A stretch of DNA of 64,000 nt from Bacteriovorax sp. (lineage in GTDB: Bacteria > Bdellovibrionota > Bacteriovoracia > Bacteriovoracales > Bacteriovoracaceae): contig JACMPM010000132.1 of assembly GCA_014377485.1 (NCBI GenBank), positions 1 through 64,000 of the forward strand, read 5' to 3'. This document shows, in pieces, positions 42,160 to 51,179 of the stretch (position 1 is the stretch's first letter; the number at the start of each line of letters is the position of its first letter). Made by a program: the position numbers and the translations under genes. The notes under the pieces were generated by a model, which ran no database searches, was not told the DNA's origin, and saw only the letters and a program-made list of their open reading frames with translations.

Positions 42160-42700
42160 TTTATTTCCTTTATAGGTATGAATCGGTGGAGAGGTTAATT
42201 TATAGATTGCCTGGCTTACTTCTAGTTAATTACCTACTAGAGGGATTAAAATTGTAAGAATGGATATGCATAAAAAATAATATATAATTCAAATTTTACT
42301 TATAGTAATTAGTTATAGCGCTGCGCACCTACCTCGTATAATGTTTTTTTTCGATAAAAATTCTCTGCTCTAGTACCGCGTTTATTCAATTCTTAATTAA
42401 ATAATTTTATTTAAGAGGTGAAACAATTAACTGGCTGGACAGCAACAAGTTCCACGTGGACCATTAAAGATTTAGTAAGCGACATAATTGCGGTTGAAAG
42501 CGGTAGAGCTAACGGTAAATTATCGTAAAATTTAAAACTCTCGATTAGTAAAACTTATACTTTTTTTGTCATGGCAAAATTGAGTGAAACCATTACTTAT
42601 TGCCGAGCTATATAGTCAACATTAAAGAGTTGTTGAAGAAGTTCAACAAAAGCCTTTTAATTAGAGTACGTAAAATATTTAAGAAAGCAGGAATTTTAAA
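42160..42700. other. 540-bp intergenic region with weak signals
   Basis: I see no clear gene. A GTG frame at 42418-42528 (36 codons, KQLTGWTATSSTWTIKDLVS...) starts directly after AAGAG but has no recognised family. TTGTTGAA and TTCAACAA (42630-42637, 42642-42649) form a perfect 8-bp hairpin followed by CCTTTT. GTTCCACGTGGAC at 42459 is nearly palindromic. A small RNA or a decayed gene is possible. Confidence 0.35.
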
Positions 42701-43897
42701 ATGAAAATGACACTGACCTTTTTCTTTTGTGCTCTACTTTTGAGCAGTAATTCATTTGCTGCCACTAAAAAGAAAACTAACCTCAAAGCAAAAAGTGGCA
42801 AGGTATCTCCAGTGCGCAAGAAGATGAGTACCATTAGCGGTATCGTGCGAGATTTGGGATTGTATATTGCTTCTGAGCAAGAATTTGTCCGTGATTCTAA
42901 TAAACTGATTATTCAACAAAAACTTGAAGAACTCACTAATCTTTTTAAAAATTTAAAAGTGCATCCCGTTGTCAGTACTCAAGGACTCGCTTTGAATCAA
43001 GTAGTGATGACAGAGCAACTTGAGCAAACTGTCGCTCTATTTAAGAATGACCGCAAGCCTCTCGCAAGAGCTAAATTCAATGCAGCTTTAAATCTATGCG
43101 TTTCTTGTCATACTCAATCACCCGGAACTATTAATCATGAAAAAGATAAAATTTTTGCTGATAAAGATATTAATAAATTAAAGATCAACGATTATGAAAA
43201 AGCGGAGTTGTACTTTATCACCCGGGATTTTGAAACTGCAGTAAAGCTATACGACAAATTTATCAGGTCTTCATGGAAAACAGATGACGATGAGTTTATC
43301 TATAAGGCCTTAGAGAGACAGTTGATTTATTTTATAAAAATTAAAAAAAGTTTTCCAGAGGCAAAGGCACATTTTGAAATTTATCTGAAAGAAAAGAAGC
43401 TTAATGAAAAGGTAGCTAAAGAAGTAGGAGAATGGGTCAAGACTCTTTCTGGGAAAAGTTTATGGGATCAATACGATCCTGCGACTGTTAAGGAAGAAGA
43501 CATGGAGAAATTCATGAAAACTTTTATCGCCGATGATGAAGAAGGACCGATTTTCTCATTGACCAATTCCTCAGAAGTTTTTGATTTAAATCTTTCATCA
43601 ATCTTGATGGACTACTACAACGCTCATCCAGAAACTAAATTGGGGGCTAAAATTCTTTATTGGCTTGCGACTCTTGATAAAAGAGTAAATGATGATTTAT
43701 TTTTCTCACTGGGAGATTTCTATCTATTGGGCTGTATGGAAAAATACCCAAAAGACCCAATCGCAAAAGACTGCTACGAATCTTATATGGATGATCTCGA
43801 AATAAATTACCTGGGAAAAGATAAAGAATTTCCACCAGAAATTAAAACCAAAGTGAAAAAACTTCAAAAGCTTATCGATTACCAAGAGGAAGATTAG
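42701..43897 (+). CDS. Exported monohaem-c-motif protein with helical repeats, copy A
   Basis: A signal peptide (MKMTLTFFFCALLLSSNSFAA) is followed by a basic stretch and then a helical-bundle region containing FNAALNLCVSCHTQ, a CXXCH haem c-binding site near residue 140 placed at the end of a helix as in cytochrome c-prime or cytochrome b562-like bundles. The next 250 residues look TPR-like (YEKAELYFITRDFETAVKLY) and end with a block shared with the next gene (AKILYWLATLDKR..., FFSLGDFYLLGCMEKYPKDP). No named family is recognised. It is probably a periplasmic single-haem protein. AGGAAT precedes the ATG. Confidence 0.78.
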   Translation: MKMTLTFFFCALLLSSNSFAATKKKTNLKAKSGKVSPVRKKMSTISGIVRDLGLYIASEQEFVRDSNKLIIQQKLEELTNLFKNLKVHPVVSTQGLALNQVVMTEQLEQTVALFKNDRKPLARAKFNAALNLCVSCHTQSPGTINHEKDKIFADKDINKLKINDYEKAELYFITRDFETAVKLYDKFIRSSWKTDDDEFIYKALERQLIYFIKIKKSFPEAKAHFEIYLKEKKLNEKVAKEVGEWVKTLSGKSLWDQYDPATVKEEDMEKFMKTFIADDEEGPIFSLTNSSEVFDLNLSSILMDYYNAHPETKLGAKILYWLATLDKRVNDDLFFSLGDFYLLGCMEKYPKDPIAKDCYESYMDDLEINYLGKDKEFPPEIKTKVKKLQKLIDYQEED

Positions 43898-45093
43898 TGA
43901 AGAAGACCTTTGGAATTTTATTGTGTCTAAGTCTATTCACATTCACTGTGCTCAAAGCTGTTGAACCAGATAAGCCCTTGGATAAACCAGAAGACAAGGC
44001 TCAGGCAAAAGCCGTTATGAATAATGTCTATGATTCGTTTGTCAAAATTATCCCATATGTTTACGGCGATAAAAATGCACTCGATTCTCTTAAATCTTCC
44101 TGGTCGCAAAAAGAGCTAATCAATAATTTAACAGATATCTCCAATGCTTTTAAAAGCGCTCGTCACGTAGAATATTTTCAAAAACCTGGTTTTAGACCAA
44201 GTCTTGAAACTATCAATTCGCATTTAGACGAGACAATTTCTTCTATAAAATCTCAAAATTATATTTTTGCTCAAAGTCGCTTAAAGGCGATCACTGCACT
44301 CTGCGTTTCTTGCCACTCAATTTTATCGGAATCAGCTTCCAAGAATGCTTTCGGTGAAGCCATTAATAGCGAAAAAAGAAGTCGCTTTGAATCAGACTTT
44401 GCATTTGCCAATTATTTATTTTTAGTGAGACGTTTTACTGAAGCGACTTTTTATTTTGAAAAAGCGATCAAAAATCATCTTGAAACAAATCTTCCTACAG
44501 ACACAAATAAAGATCATGAAGTGTACTCATCATTGAGAAGAGTTTTGAGTATCTTTACTAAAATTACTTTTAATCCGGACAAGGCGCGGGACTTCTTAAA
44601 AAAATACAAAGACAATAAAAATTTCAGTCCACAATTAAAAACGACCATCTCACAATGGAATTCTTCTCTCAATAAGTGGAAAAATTTTGATCCACATAAA
44701 GTTAAATCAATTCATCCTTTTATAGCGAAATACCTGGCCCCTCTTGAGGCCCATAAGGAAAAACTTTTGAATGGTGAGAATGACATCACTCTTTTAATAG
44801 CCTCAGGAGTTCTTTCAAAATACATTACTGATAACCCATCTAGTCCATCGAGCCCGGAAATTCTTTATTGGATGGCGATAGTTGAACACCGACTCTCGAA
44901 CACTTACTTCTTTTCTCTCAGTGATTTATATTTGAAAGACTGTATTACGATTTATAGAAAGAGCCCTTTCGCCAAAAAATGCTACCAGGAATATGAGGAC
45001 AATATTACTTTCGGTTTTAGTGGATCGAAAGGGACGGATATTCCTTTGGAAGAAAAACGTGAATTGGACCGTTTAAAAGCAGTTTTAAAATAA
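43897..45093 (+). CDS. Exported monohaem-c-motif protein with helical repeats, copy B
   Basis: A paralogue of the preceding gene and of the same length (398). Its GTG start overlaps the upstream TAG stop (TAGTG). Signal peptide MKKTFGILLCLSLFTFTVLKAVE; ALCVSCHSILS gives the CXXCH site near residue 140; FANYLFLVRRFTEATFYFEK matches the TPR-like part of copy A, and EILYWMAIVEHRLSNTYFFS with CITIYRKSPFAKKCYQEYED matches its end. Equal size, order and coupling suggest the two proteins form a heterodimer or relay electrons together in the periplasm. The function is unknown. Confidence 0.78.
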   Translation: MKKTFGILLCLSLFTFTVLKAVEPDKPLDKPEDKAQAKAVMNNVYDSFVKIIPYVYGDKNALDSLKSSWSQKELINNLTDISNAFKSARHVEYFQKPGFRPSLETINSHLDETISSIKSQNYIFAQSRLKAITALCVSCHSILSESASKNAFGEAINSEKRSRFESDFAFANYLFLVRRFTEATFYFEKAIKNHLETNLPTDTNKDHEVYSSLRRVLSIFTKITFNPDKARDFLKKYKDNKNFSPQLKTTISQWNSSLNKWKNFDPHKVKSIHPFIAKYLAPLEAHKEKLLNGENDITLLIASGVLSKYITDNPSSPSSPEILYWMAIVEHRLSNTYFFSLSDLYLKDCITIYRKSPFAKKCYQEYEDNITFGFSGSKGTDIPLEEKRELDRLKAVLK

Positions 45094-45162
45094 GTTTTAC
45101 CTTGATTTTTAGAGTGAAAAAATTAATATCGAACTAATTAGATTTTTTAAAAGGATATAGCA

Positions 45163-45480
45163 ATGGATAACGAAGTAGACACACTAACAACAATAACAGC
45201 TTCTGTTAAAGTCGATACAATTACTACTCCGGCCGATAAAGCAGAAGGCGATCATCATGGTGCTGTAGAGGCCCCAACGGCTCCACCTGGGCCCCAAATT
45301 ATTAATGGCGTAAAAGTTTACCCTACATCATATATTCCCGTTAAAGCGGTGCTTCACTTTCCAAAAAAATCTCTGATTGCAATGGAATTAGAGCATATTG
45401 AAGGAATTCATATCGCATTCTTCCTAGGTCTAACTGTTTTCCTTTTCATTGGTATGTGGAAGCGTCCAAATCTTCGCTAA
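45163..45480 (+). CDS. Small single-pass membrane protein (105 aa)
   Basis: The first about 75 residues are hydrophilic and Thr/Pro/Ala-rich (EAPTAPPGPQIINGVKVYPT), followed by IPVKAVLHFPKKSLIAMELE and one membrane helix IHIAFFLGLTVFLFIGMW with a short basic tail. The N-terminus has GDHHG. No family is recognised. AAAGGATA lies before the ATG. It sits 69 bp after the paired CXXCH proteins and 66 bp before the DUF6178 gene on the same strand, so it may belong to one operon with them. Confidence 0.65.
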   Translation: MDNEVDTLTTITASVKVDTITTPADKAEGDHHGAVEAPTAPPGPQIINGVKVYPTSYIPVKAVLHFPKKSLIAMELEHIEGIHIAFFLGLTVFLFIGMWKRPNLR

Positions 45481-45546
45481 GCAAAATAGTCTATTAAAGA
45501 CGTCTTCATGATGCTATTAAAACTACTCAATACGAGGAGATTTTAG

Positions 45547-47301
45547 ATGTCAGACGAATCAAGCAAGACAGGTCCTAGAACGATAAAAGGCACTGATCCT
45601 ATTACTTTGCTCATGAAAGAATCAGATGCTTATACCAATCTCGATCAAATTGAAAAATATGTAGAAGAAAGTTCAGACTTAAGTGTTCTTCCTGTTCAAC
45701 CAATTTACCTGGCCCTAAGAAAACTGCCATTTGATAAAGTTGCGGAATACCTTCCAAAATTTTCAAAAGAACAACGTGCAGTATTCATGGATATCGATCT
45801 TTGGAATAAAGATGAAATTGATATTGAACATTTCACATATTGGATTCAAGCCTATGCGATGGTTGATTCTGATGAAGTCAAAAAAGATTTCGTGGAAAGT
45901 GAGCAGTTTCTTTTGTTCTTAAAAAGTAAATTCAATATCTGGACGTTTGATGCAGAAGAACCTGAGTATCCTGATCACGATAATTATTTTTTAACCGACG
46001 ATAATTTATTGCTGCTGGAGTTTGATGAAAATTTTCAGTTTGTTGATGAGGTGCGAGCACTTATTCGCCATCTCTATTTTGAAGTGGGGGTTGAGTTCGC
46101 TTATACCTTTTTATTCAAAATGGTATCTGACTCATTCTTAACGTTGCAAGAAGAGGAATATCATTTGCGACGTGAGCGAATGAGAGACTTTGGTTTTGTT
46201 GATTATATGGATTCACTTGAAGTAGAAAACCCATTTATCAATATTGATTTTCTTCACAATTTTATTGCAAAGAAAAGAGCAGCGACTGGAAGCCTGGATG
46301 AAGTCTCAAAAAATCAAAACCTCCATAATTCTTCTTTGGTAGCTTTTAAAGATCATTTTAAAAAAGTTATTGATGAACTTTTAAAAGTTACTGATCAAAA
46401 AAGATCTGACTATTTACAGTTCAATTTCATTCGTTTAATTAATGCTCGGCTGGAATTTAAAGGGGCCTTGAAGAAAGGTTCTGTTGCAATGACTCGCACC
46501 GGGGCCCAAACCAAAAATTTAGTGCTCTTAGGCTTTAATTATTTAAAGTCGGATAAAGTGATGGGTGAGTATTTAAAATCAGTGCCAGAAGAGGGAGTCT
46601 TTACTCTTTTTGATTTTACTGATCTTTATAAAATTGGAAATTCACTCATAAAATTTAATTTAAAAGAATTAAAAAAAGCGCTTCAGGTCAATCAATTTGA
46701 AGGAGATCATGAAAAATTCCTCGGGGATTATTGGTCAGATTTTCTTGATAATACTTTTGATGAACCGGTTAAGTTTCAGCCTGCAAAAAAAGATAGTGCT
46801 CAGTCCATAATTGAAGTTGAAGAATATGAAATGTGGACATATAAAAGCCGCACACTTCGTGAAATACTGCCCTTTGCACACAAATTTTTTGAGACCTTTG
46901 AGGGAATGAAAAAAGAGGGGCGACTTCAGGACAGCTTTTACTTGAACTACACTGTAGATGCTATCGACTTTGAATCGCTGCTTCTTAGCAGCTTTGCCAA
47001 TTTTTTCCTTGGCACTTACGATGAAAAAAATATTTCCAAATTAGGTCTTACTATCGATGAATTTAAAAACTTCGCGAGAAAAATTATCAGCTCAGAGGGG
47101 AAATTCATTCTGACACCTGAAATGTACAAAAAAATTCAAAACTTTGCTGAAACCTTTGGTCTCAATACTGTTTTTGATTTTAATAATTATATTCAAGAGT
47201 TATTGAAATCTCAACTTGAAGGCTATGAGTTTGATAAGATGGAGTTGGAAGATTTTAAACATATCGGTGGACCGATTATTCTCACAATTATGAAACACTA
47301 A
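45547..47301 (+). CDS. DUF6178-family protein
   Basis: A 584-residue cytoplasmic, acidic, mostly helical protein. The region VLPVQPIYLALRKLPFDKVA, followed by LPKFSKEQRAVFMDIDLWNK and the DEIDIEHFTYWIQAY block, fits DUF6178, a family of deltaproteobacteria-like lineages, where the same leucine-rich LPVQ...L.DLDLW pattern occurs. No function is known. GAGGAG lies before the ATG. It converges on the next gene with stops overlapping by 4 bp. The family name is from memory and should be checked. Confidence 0.72.
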   Translation: MSDESSKTGPRTIKGTDPITLLMKESDAYTNLDQIEKYVEESSDLSVLPVQPIYLALRKLPFDKVAEYLPKFSKEQRAVFMDIDLWNKDEIDIEHFTYWIQAYAMVDSDEVKKDFVESEQFLLFLKSKFNIWTFDAEEPEYPDHDNYFLTDDNLLLLEFDENFQFVDEVRALIRHLYFEVGVEFAYTFLFKMVSDSFLTLQEEEYHLRRERMRDFGFVDYMDSLEVENPFINIDFLHNFIAKKRAATGSLDEVSKNQNLHNSSLVAFKDHFKKVIDELLKVTDQKRSDYLQFNFIRLINARLEFKGALKKGSVAMTRTGAQTKNLVLLGFNYLKSDKVMGEYLKSVPEEGVFTLFDFTDLYKIGNSLIKFNLKELKKALQVNQFEGDHEKFLGDYWSDFLDNTFDEPVKFQPAKKDSAQSIIEVEEYEMWTYKSRTLREILPFAHKFFETFEGMKKEGRLQDSFYLNYTVDAIDFESLLLSSFANFFLGTYDEKNISKLGLTIDEFKNFARKIISSEGKFILTPEMYKKIQNFAETFGLNTVFDFNNYIQELLKSQLEGYEFDKMELEDFKHIGGPIILTIMKH

Positions 47302-47678
47302 CTAAAATGCGAATTAAAAAATTGGGCAAGGTTCTTCTGAAGAGGCGAGTCCAATTTTTTAAACTCATTGAAGAGTTTCTCCTTTAACACTCGTTTTCTT
47401 TCTATTTGAAGTAAAATCAATTTTTCTGTTTGTGAAAAATTAGTTTTCAACGAAATCTTCTTGGTTAAAAAAATTTCTAAACTAGTCAATCGTGCGTTTT
47501 CCTGCTCAAGGAAATGCTGAAGCTCGTACTGCTCTCCAACTTTAGAATTTTCGTATTCTTTACGTTCAAGTTCTTTGTATTCTTCACTTTCAACATAATC
47601 CTCAAAAACATCTTCAAAGCCTTTTAGGCCTTGAAGTATTTCTTTGGGAAGGTTGATATTTCTTAGTTTTTTACTCAT
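47298..47678 (-). CDS. Hypothetical protein, helical (126 aa)
   Basis: A charged, coiled-coil-like protein without signal peptide or cysteines. Residues about 20-75 are very Glu-rich (FEDVFEDYVESEEYKELERK) and the rest has heptad-like Leu spacing (SQTEKLILLQIERKRVLKEK). No family recognised. It lies 3 bp after the gene at 47682, so the two are co-transcribed and possibly work together. Confidence 0.6.
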   Translation of the reverse strand: MSKKLRNINLPKEILQGLKGFEDVFEDYVESEEYKELERKEYENSKVGEQYELQHFLEQENARLTSLEIFLTKKISLKTNFSQTEKLILLQIERKRVLKEKLFNEFKKLDSPLQKNLAQFFNSHFS

Positions 47679-47681
47679 ATA

Positions 47682-48176
47682 TTACTTCTTGGACCTTTCA
47701 AAGAGGCGGGAATGCAAAGTCTCAAAAAAGTAGAGTTCTTTGGTTTCATTATACAGTTTTCTTTGAGTTTCAGAAGAATCTTTAAATTCATTGATAATTT
47801 TATAAAGTTCTAGATTTTTTATTTTATCCACTTTTAGCGAAAGCTTATTAAGAAGTTGCAGTTCTTTATTATTAGGGCGCTTAATCTTTTTAAAATAGTG
47901 TTCAGGCAGGTCTTTAACCGTTCTCACATAGGGAAAAATGCTCTTTACCGGGATTGCAGAAACAATATAAAGTGGATAGGGAAAAAGCGGATGGAGATTA
48001 TGCTCAAGTATGATTTGTTCTAGATTTAGTATCAAGCGTTCCATTTCATCTTTTTTAAGACTAGTTAGGTTTAAATAACAAGGGACTTTTCCGATTCGTG
48101 AATCAGAAACAATGACTCTTAGTTTTTCAGCGGTCATTTCACTTAAAAGAATTTCTTCAAAAATAGGAATTTTCAT
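47682..48176 (-). CDS. Hypothetical cytoplasmic protein (164 aa)
   Basis: ATG 48176 (MKIPIFEEILLSEMTAEKLR) has GAGAG close upstream; the frame could begin eight codons earlier at a GTG. The middle region shows alternating strand and helix (SDSRIGKVPCYLNLTSLKKD, LFPYPLYIVSAIPVKSIF), the rest is helical and Lys-rich. I do not recognise a family. It is divergent from the gene at 48265 and operonic with the following helical protein. Confidence 0.6.
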   Translation of the reverse strand: MKIPIFEEILLSEMTAEKLRVIVSDSRIGKVPCYLNLTSLKKDEMERLILNLEQIILEHNLHPLFPYPLYIVSAIPVKSIFPYVRTVKDLPEHYFKKIKRPNNKELQLLNKLSLKVDKIKNLELYKIINEFKDSSETQRKLYNETKELYFFETLHSRLFERSKK

Positions 48177-48264
48177 ATCTCTCGTATTCCTCGATTTCAC
48201 ACAATCAATTTATAGTATAAGCTAGAATGAGGATCATTTAGAAGCATATCTTTTTAAGGAAATT

Positions 48265-48957
48265 ATGATCAATTTTCCCTTTGTCTCACTTCCCGAACAT
48301 TTTACTAGGTTATTGGTTTCCAATATCCAAAATAGTACACAAAATAATACTAACCTTGAACTCTATATAAATGAGAATAAGGAACTGAATGTACTGGTGA
48401 GAAGAATTTTTCGCGATATTGATTCTGATGGTTTTCTAGGAAAAATTCTTTCTATTTCTGGATGGGGTGGGATTAGAAACCGCCTTGCAGCTGTTTATAT
48501 TGAATACGCGATGACGGGTATTTTTCCTGAGACCGCCAATCTAGCACTTGTGACTGATATTATTAATATCGAAAACAAGCTACGCCATTTTACTCCACTA
48601 GGATTTTCCCGTGCTTTCCTTTTAGGCTTTTATGCCAAAATGACTTTGATCCATGTTAAAAAATCAAGCGATGGTAAAGTGCCTCTCATTATCAAAGATG
48701 AGCAATTTGAATTTATGAAATGGTCCAAAGCAAAATCCATTCGAATTGACTGGTTGATGTTGCAATTAATTCAATATGATCATTTTTTTGGATCAGAGAG
48801 GATGACTGCGCTGCTAGAATCGGGTACACGCTATGAATCTCTCTTTGTGCTTTTATCAGCAGAAGAACAAAAAGTAATGATTGATAATTGCATGGTCTAT
48901 GGAGCTTCTATTAACGATCAAGAAATATTTTTTAATGATGTGACCATCCAATCTTAG
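48265..48957 (+). CDS. Hypothetical protein upstream of a CpaF-type ATPase (230 aa)
   Basis: A soluble alpha-helical protein with no signal peptide. Noticeable are SISGWGGIRNRLAAVYIEYA and IIKDEQFEFMKWSKAKSIRID, but no family is recognised. AAGGAAA precedes the ATG. It ends 14 bp before the CpaF-like gene, so the two are almost certainly co-expressed and this protein may be a partner or regulator of the ATPase. Confidence 0.65.
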   Translation: MINFPFVSLPEHFTRLLVSNIQNSTQNNTNLELYINENKELNVLVRRIFRDIDSDGFLGKILSISGWGGIRNRLAAVYIEYAMTGIFPETANLALVTDIINIENKLRHFTPLGFSRAFLLGFYAKMTLIHVKKSSDGKVPLIIKDEQFEFMKWSKAKSIRIDWLMLQLIQYDHFFGSERMTALLESGTRYESLFVLLSAEEQKVMIDNCMVYGASINDQEIFFNDVTIQS

Positions 48958-48971
48958 GACTAGGGAAGAGT

Positions 48972-50009
48972 ATGACAAATGCAATTTGGAATTTAATTAA
49001 TGACCTCAGTAAAAAATCGGGAATAACTGAAATTTTAATCAATGGTCCTAAACATGTTTTTGTTGAGCGAGGCGGGCAGTTTATTCAGTTAAATGCCAAT
49101 CTTCCGGCCCAGGATATTTCTACTTTTATCAAAGAAGTCGCCGATCTCAATCAAAAAATTTGTGATCACGACAACCCGATAATGGATGGGAACCTGCCGG
49201 ATGGCTCACGTATTAATATAATCAACGAACCTTTTGTTCAGGGAAGTCCTGCTATTTCGATTAGAAAATATTTAAAATCAATTTCTAGCTTTGATAACAA
49301 CCCGTCGGCGTTCGGCTTAACTCCTAAATGGATTGAATTTTTTAAGGCCTTAATGGCGGCTAAACTCAATGTAGTTGTTTCAGGTGGAACCGGAGTAGGG
49401 AAGACTACTTTTTTAAATCTTTTAATTAATGAAATTAATAAAACCGAGAGGCTAATTACTATTGAAGACACCCTCGAGTTATCAATCAATCTTCCAAATG
49501 TCGTTAGACTTGAATCAGGGGCAAAGTCTTTACAATCTAAAAGTAATCTCTCAACTAGAGATCTGGTTAAGAATACTTTACGTATGAGACCTGACCGCAT
49601 AATAATTGGTGAAACAAGAGGGGCGGAGCTCTTTGATTTACTTCAGGCAATGAATACAGGACACGAAGGAAGCATGACTTCAGTCCACGCTAATTCTGGT
49701 GGAGAGTGTCTCTCTCGAATGGAAACTCTTTTTCTACTTGCCGGTTTTGAAATACCTTTATTGGTCGTTCGAAAACAAATGTCTTCTGCCATTAATTTTA
49801 TTGTACAACTCGGTCGTGACAACGAAGGTCAGCGAGTAATAATTGAAATCATCGAAGTTTGTGGAATGGAAGGACAAATAATACTTACACAAACCATAGC
49901 TTCGCGTGAAGATGGGGAGTTGCGCTTCAAAGGCATTGCCCCAAAGGTTTTTGAGAGTCTGCACCGCTTGGGCGGAATGCCTTATAATTTTTTTGAAAAT
50001 ATGGATTGA
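48972..50009 (+). CDS. CpaF/VirB11-type secretion ATPase, orphan
   Basis: This hexameric ATPase of the type II/IV secretion superfamily normally powers Tad pili or secretion. Residues 1-110 are an N-terminal domain (ITEILINGPKHVFVERGGQF; GNLPDGSRINII; AISIRKYLK). Walker A is SGGTGVGKTTFL, the Asp box is TIEDTLEL, Walker B is RPDRIIIGETRGAE, and the His box is TGHEGSMTSVHAN. All catalytic parts are intact. No CpaB, CpaC, CpaE, TadB, TadC or pilin gene is nearby, so it acts with a partner encoded elsewhere or with its 230-aa neighbour. Length 345 is short, lacking the long N-terminal extension of many CpaF proteins. Confidence 0.93.
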   Translation: MTNAIWNLINDLSKKSGITEILINGPKHVFVERGGQFIQLNANLPAQDISTFIKEVADLNQKICDHDNPIMDGNLPDGSRINIINEPFVQGSPAISIRKYLKSISSFDNNPSAFGLTPKWIEFFKALMAAKLNVVVSGGTGVGKTTFLNLLINEINKTERLITIEDTLELSINLPNVVRLESGAKSLQSKSNLSTRDLVKNTLRMRPDRIIIGETRGAELFDLLQAMNTGHEGSMTSVHANSGGECLSRMETLFLLAGFEIPLLVVRKQMSSAINFIVQLGRDNEGQRVIIEIIEVCGMEGQIILTQTIASREDGELRFKGIAPKVFESLHRLGGMPYNFFENMD

Positions 50010-50013
50010 TAAT

Positions 50014-50454
50014 TTATTTCACTCTTAAATTAAAATGAAAAAAGTCATTATCTTTTTTAAAGCCATATTTTTTATATAGTTCCTGTGAATTAGTATTGGC
50101 GATCTGAGTTGACAGGCAAATCATCACGGCATTCGTTTCTTTAGCATGCTTTACGCTCTCATCAATTAACTTCCAGGCCGCTTTTTTTCTTCTTGCATCT
50201 GGTTTTACAAAAAGATCGTTCAAAATCCAGGTCGACCCAAGATTACGACTCGAAAAACTAGGATAGAGCTGAGTAAAACCCAAAATGCCAGTCTCATCTT
50301 CGGCATAAAAAATCACTGATTCATTTTTACTTAATCGTTCTTTTAAATAGTCTTCTGCTTTCGGATCAATTTCGTGTCGATAAAATTGTCGATAAGCGTG
50401 GAATAATGGCAAAATTTTTGAAACATCAGACAATGCAGCTTTTTTAATTATCAC
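50014..50454 (-). CDS. GNAT-family N-acetyltransferase
   Basis: A 146-residue acetyl-CoA-dependent transferase. Motif order is normal: IIKKAALSDVSKILPLFHAY, ETGILGFTQLYPSFSS, WILNDLFVKPDARRKKAAWK with the CoA pyrophosphate loop (RRKKAA in place of RGxGxG/A), and ANTNSQELYKKYGFKKD. The substrate is unknown. Its GTG start overlaps the deoC stop (TAGTG), so it is coupled to deoC. It converges on the CpaF-like gene with 4 bp between. Confidence 0.9.
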   Translation of the reverse strand: MIIKKAALSDVSKILPLFHAYRQFYRHEIDPKAEDYLKERLSKNESVIFYAEDETGILGFTQLYPSFSSRNLGSTWILNDLFVKPDARRKKAAWKLIDESVKHAKETNAVMICLSTQIANTNSQELYKKYGFKKDNDFFHFNLRVK

Positions 50455-51119
50455 TAATAACTTCCTTTTTCAGCCTCGAATCCATTTACTATTGCAATTC
50501 CAGAACTAGTGCCAAGTCTTGTCGCACCAGCAGCTATAAAAGCTTTTGCGGAAGCCAAATCTTTAATACCACCGGAAGCTTTGACTTCCATTGTAGGTAA
50601 AATATTTCTTTTCATCAATTGGACGTCTTCTAGAATCGCTCCACTGGTAGAAAAACCAGTAGAAGTTTTTACAAAGCGGGCACCCGCTTGTGCGGCCATT
50701 TCGCAGGCCTTTATTTTTTCTACGTCATTTAATAAACAAGTTTCCAAAATAACTTTAACGATTCTAGATTCAGCAGCATTAACCACCGCTTTTATATCCT
50801 GCTTAACATAGTCCCAATCTTTATTTTTTATAGCTCCAATATTAATAACCATGTCGATTTCGTGTGCACCTTCTTTAATGGCCTGTTTAGTTTCGAAGAC
50901 TTTTGCTTCCGTTGTGTTAGCTCCTAGTGGAAAGCCGATAACGGTGCAAACTCTGACGTCACAACCCTGAAGGTAGCTAACGGCATATTGGACGTTAAAT
51001 GGGTTGATACATACCGAAAAAAAGTGATGATTTCGGGCCTCTTCGCAGAGCTTAAGAATCTGCTCACGGGAAGCCTCGGGTTTAAGCAGAGTATGGTCAA
51101 TTAAGCGGTTGATCTTCAT
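50454..51119 (-). CDS. deoC: Deoxyribose-phosphate aldolase
   Basis: DeoC splits 2-deoxyribose 5-phosphate into glyceraldehyde 3-phosphate and acetaldehyde in deoxynucleoside salvage. Starting at MKINRLIDHTLLKPEAS gives 221 residues, the normal length; an open frame to 51221 adds 34 residues without family match. Blocks: VCTVIGFPLGANTTEAKVFE, EIDMVINIGAIK, VKVILETCLL, ARFVKTSTGFSTSGA with the Schiff-base Lys, and EVKASGGIKDLASA with the second active Lys. In a predator it would help use prey DNA, which fits the secreted nuclease; this is inference. Confidence 0.95.
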   Translation of the reverse strand: MKINRLIDHTLLKPEASREQILKLCEEARNHHFFSVCINPFNVQYAVSYLQGCDVRVCTVIGFPLGANTTEAKVFETKQAIKEGAHEIDMVINIGAIKNKDWDYVKQDIKAVVNAAESRIVKVILETCLLNDVEKIKACEMAAQAGARFVKTSTGFSTSGAILEDVQLMKRNILPTMEVKASGGIKDLASAKAFIAAGATRLGTSSGIAIVNGFEAEKGSY

Positions 51120-51179
51120 GTATTTTGCCCTTGAATTCCAAGTTGATTCCCATATTGTCTTTACAAATAAGAGAGATTT

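Noticed and set aside
42418-42528. 36-codon GTG frame
   Set aside because: Too short, no family and no conservation evidence; mentioned only as part of the intergenic region.
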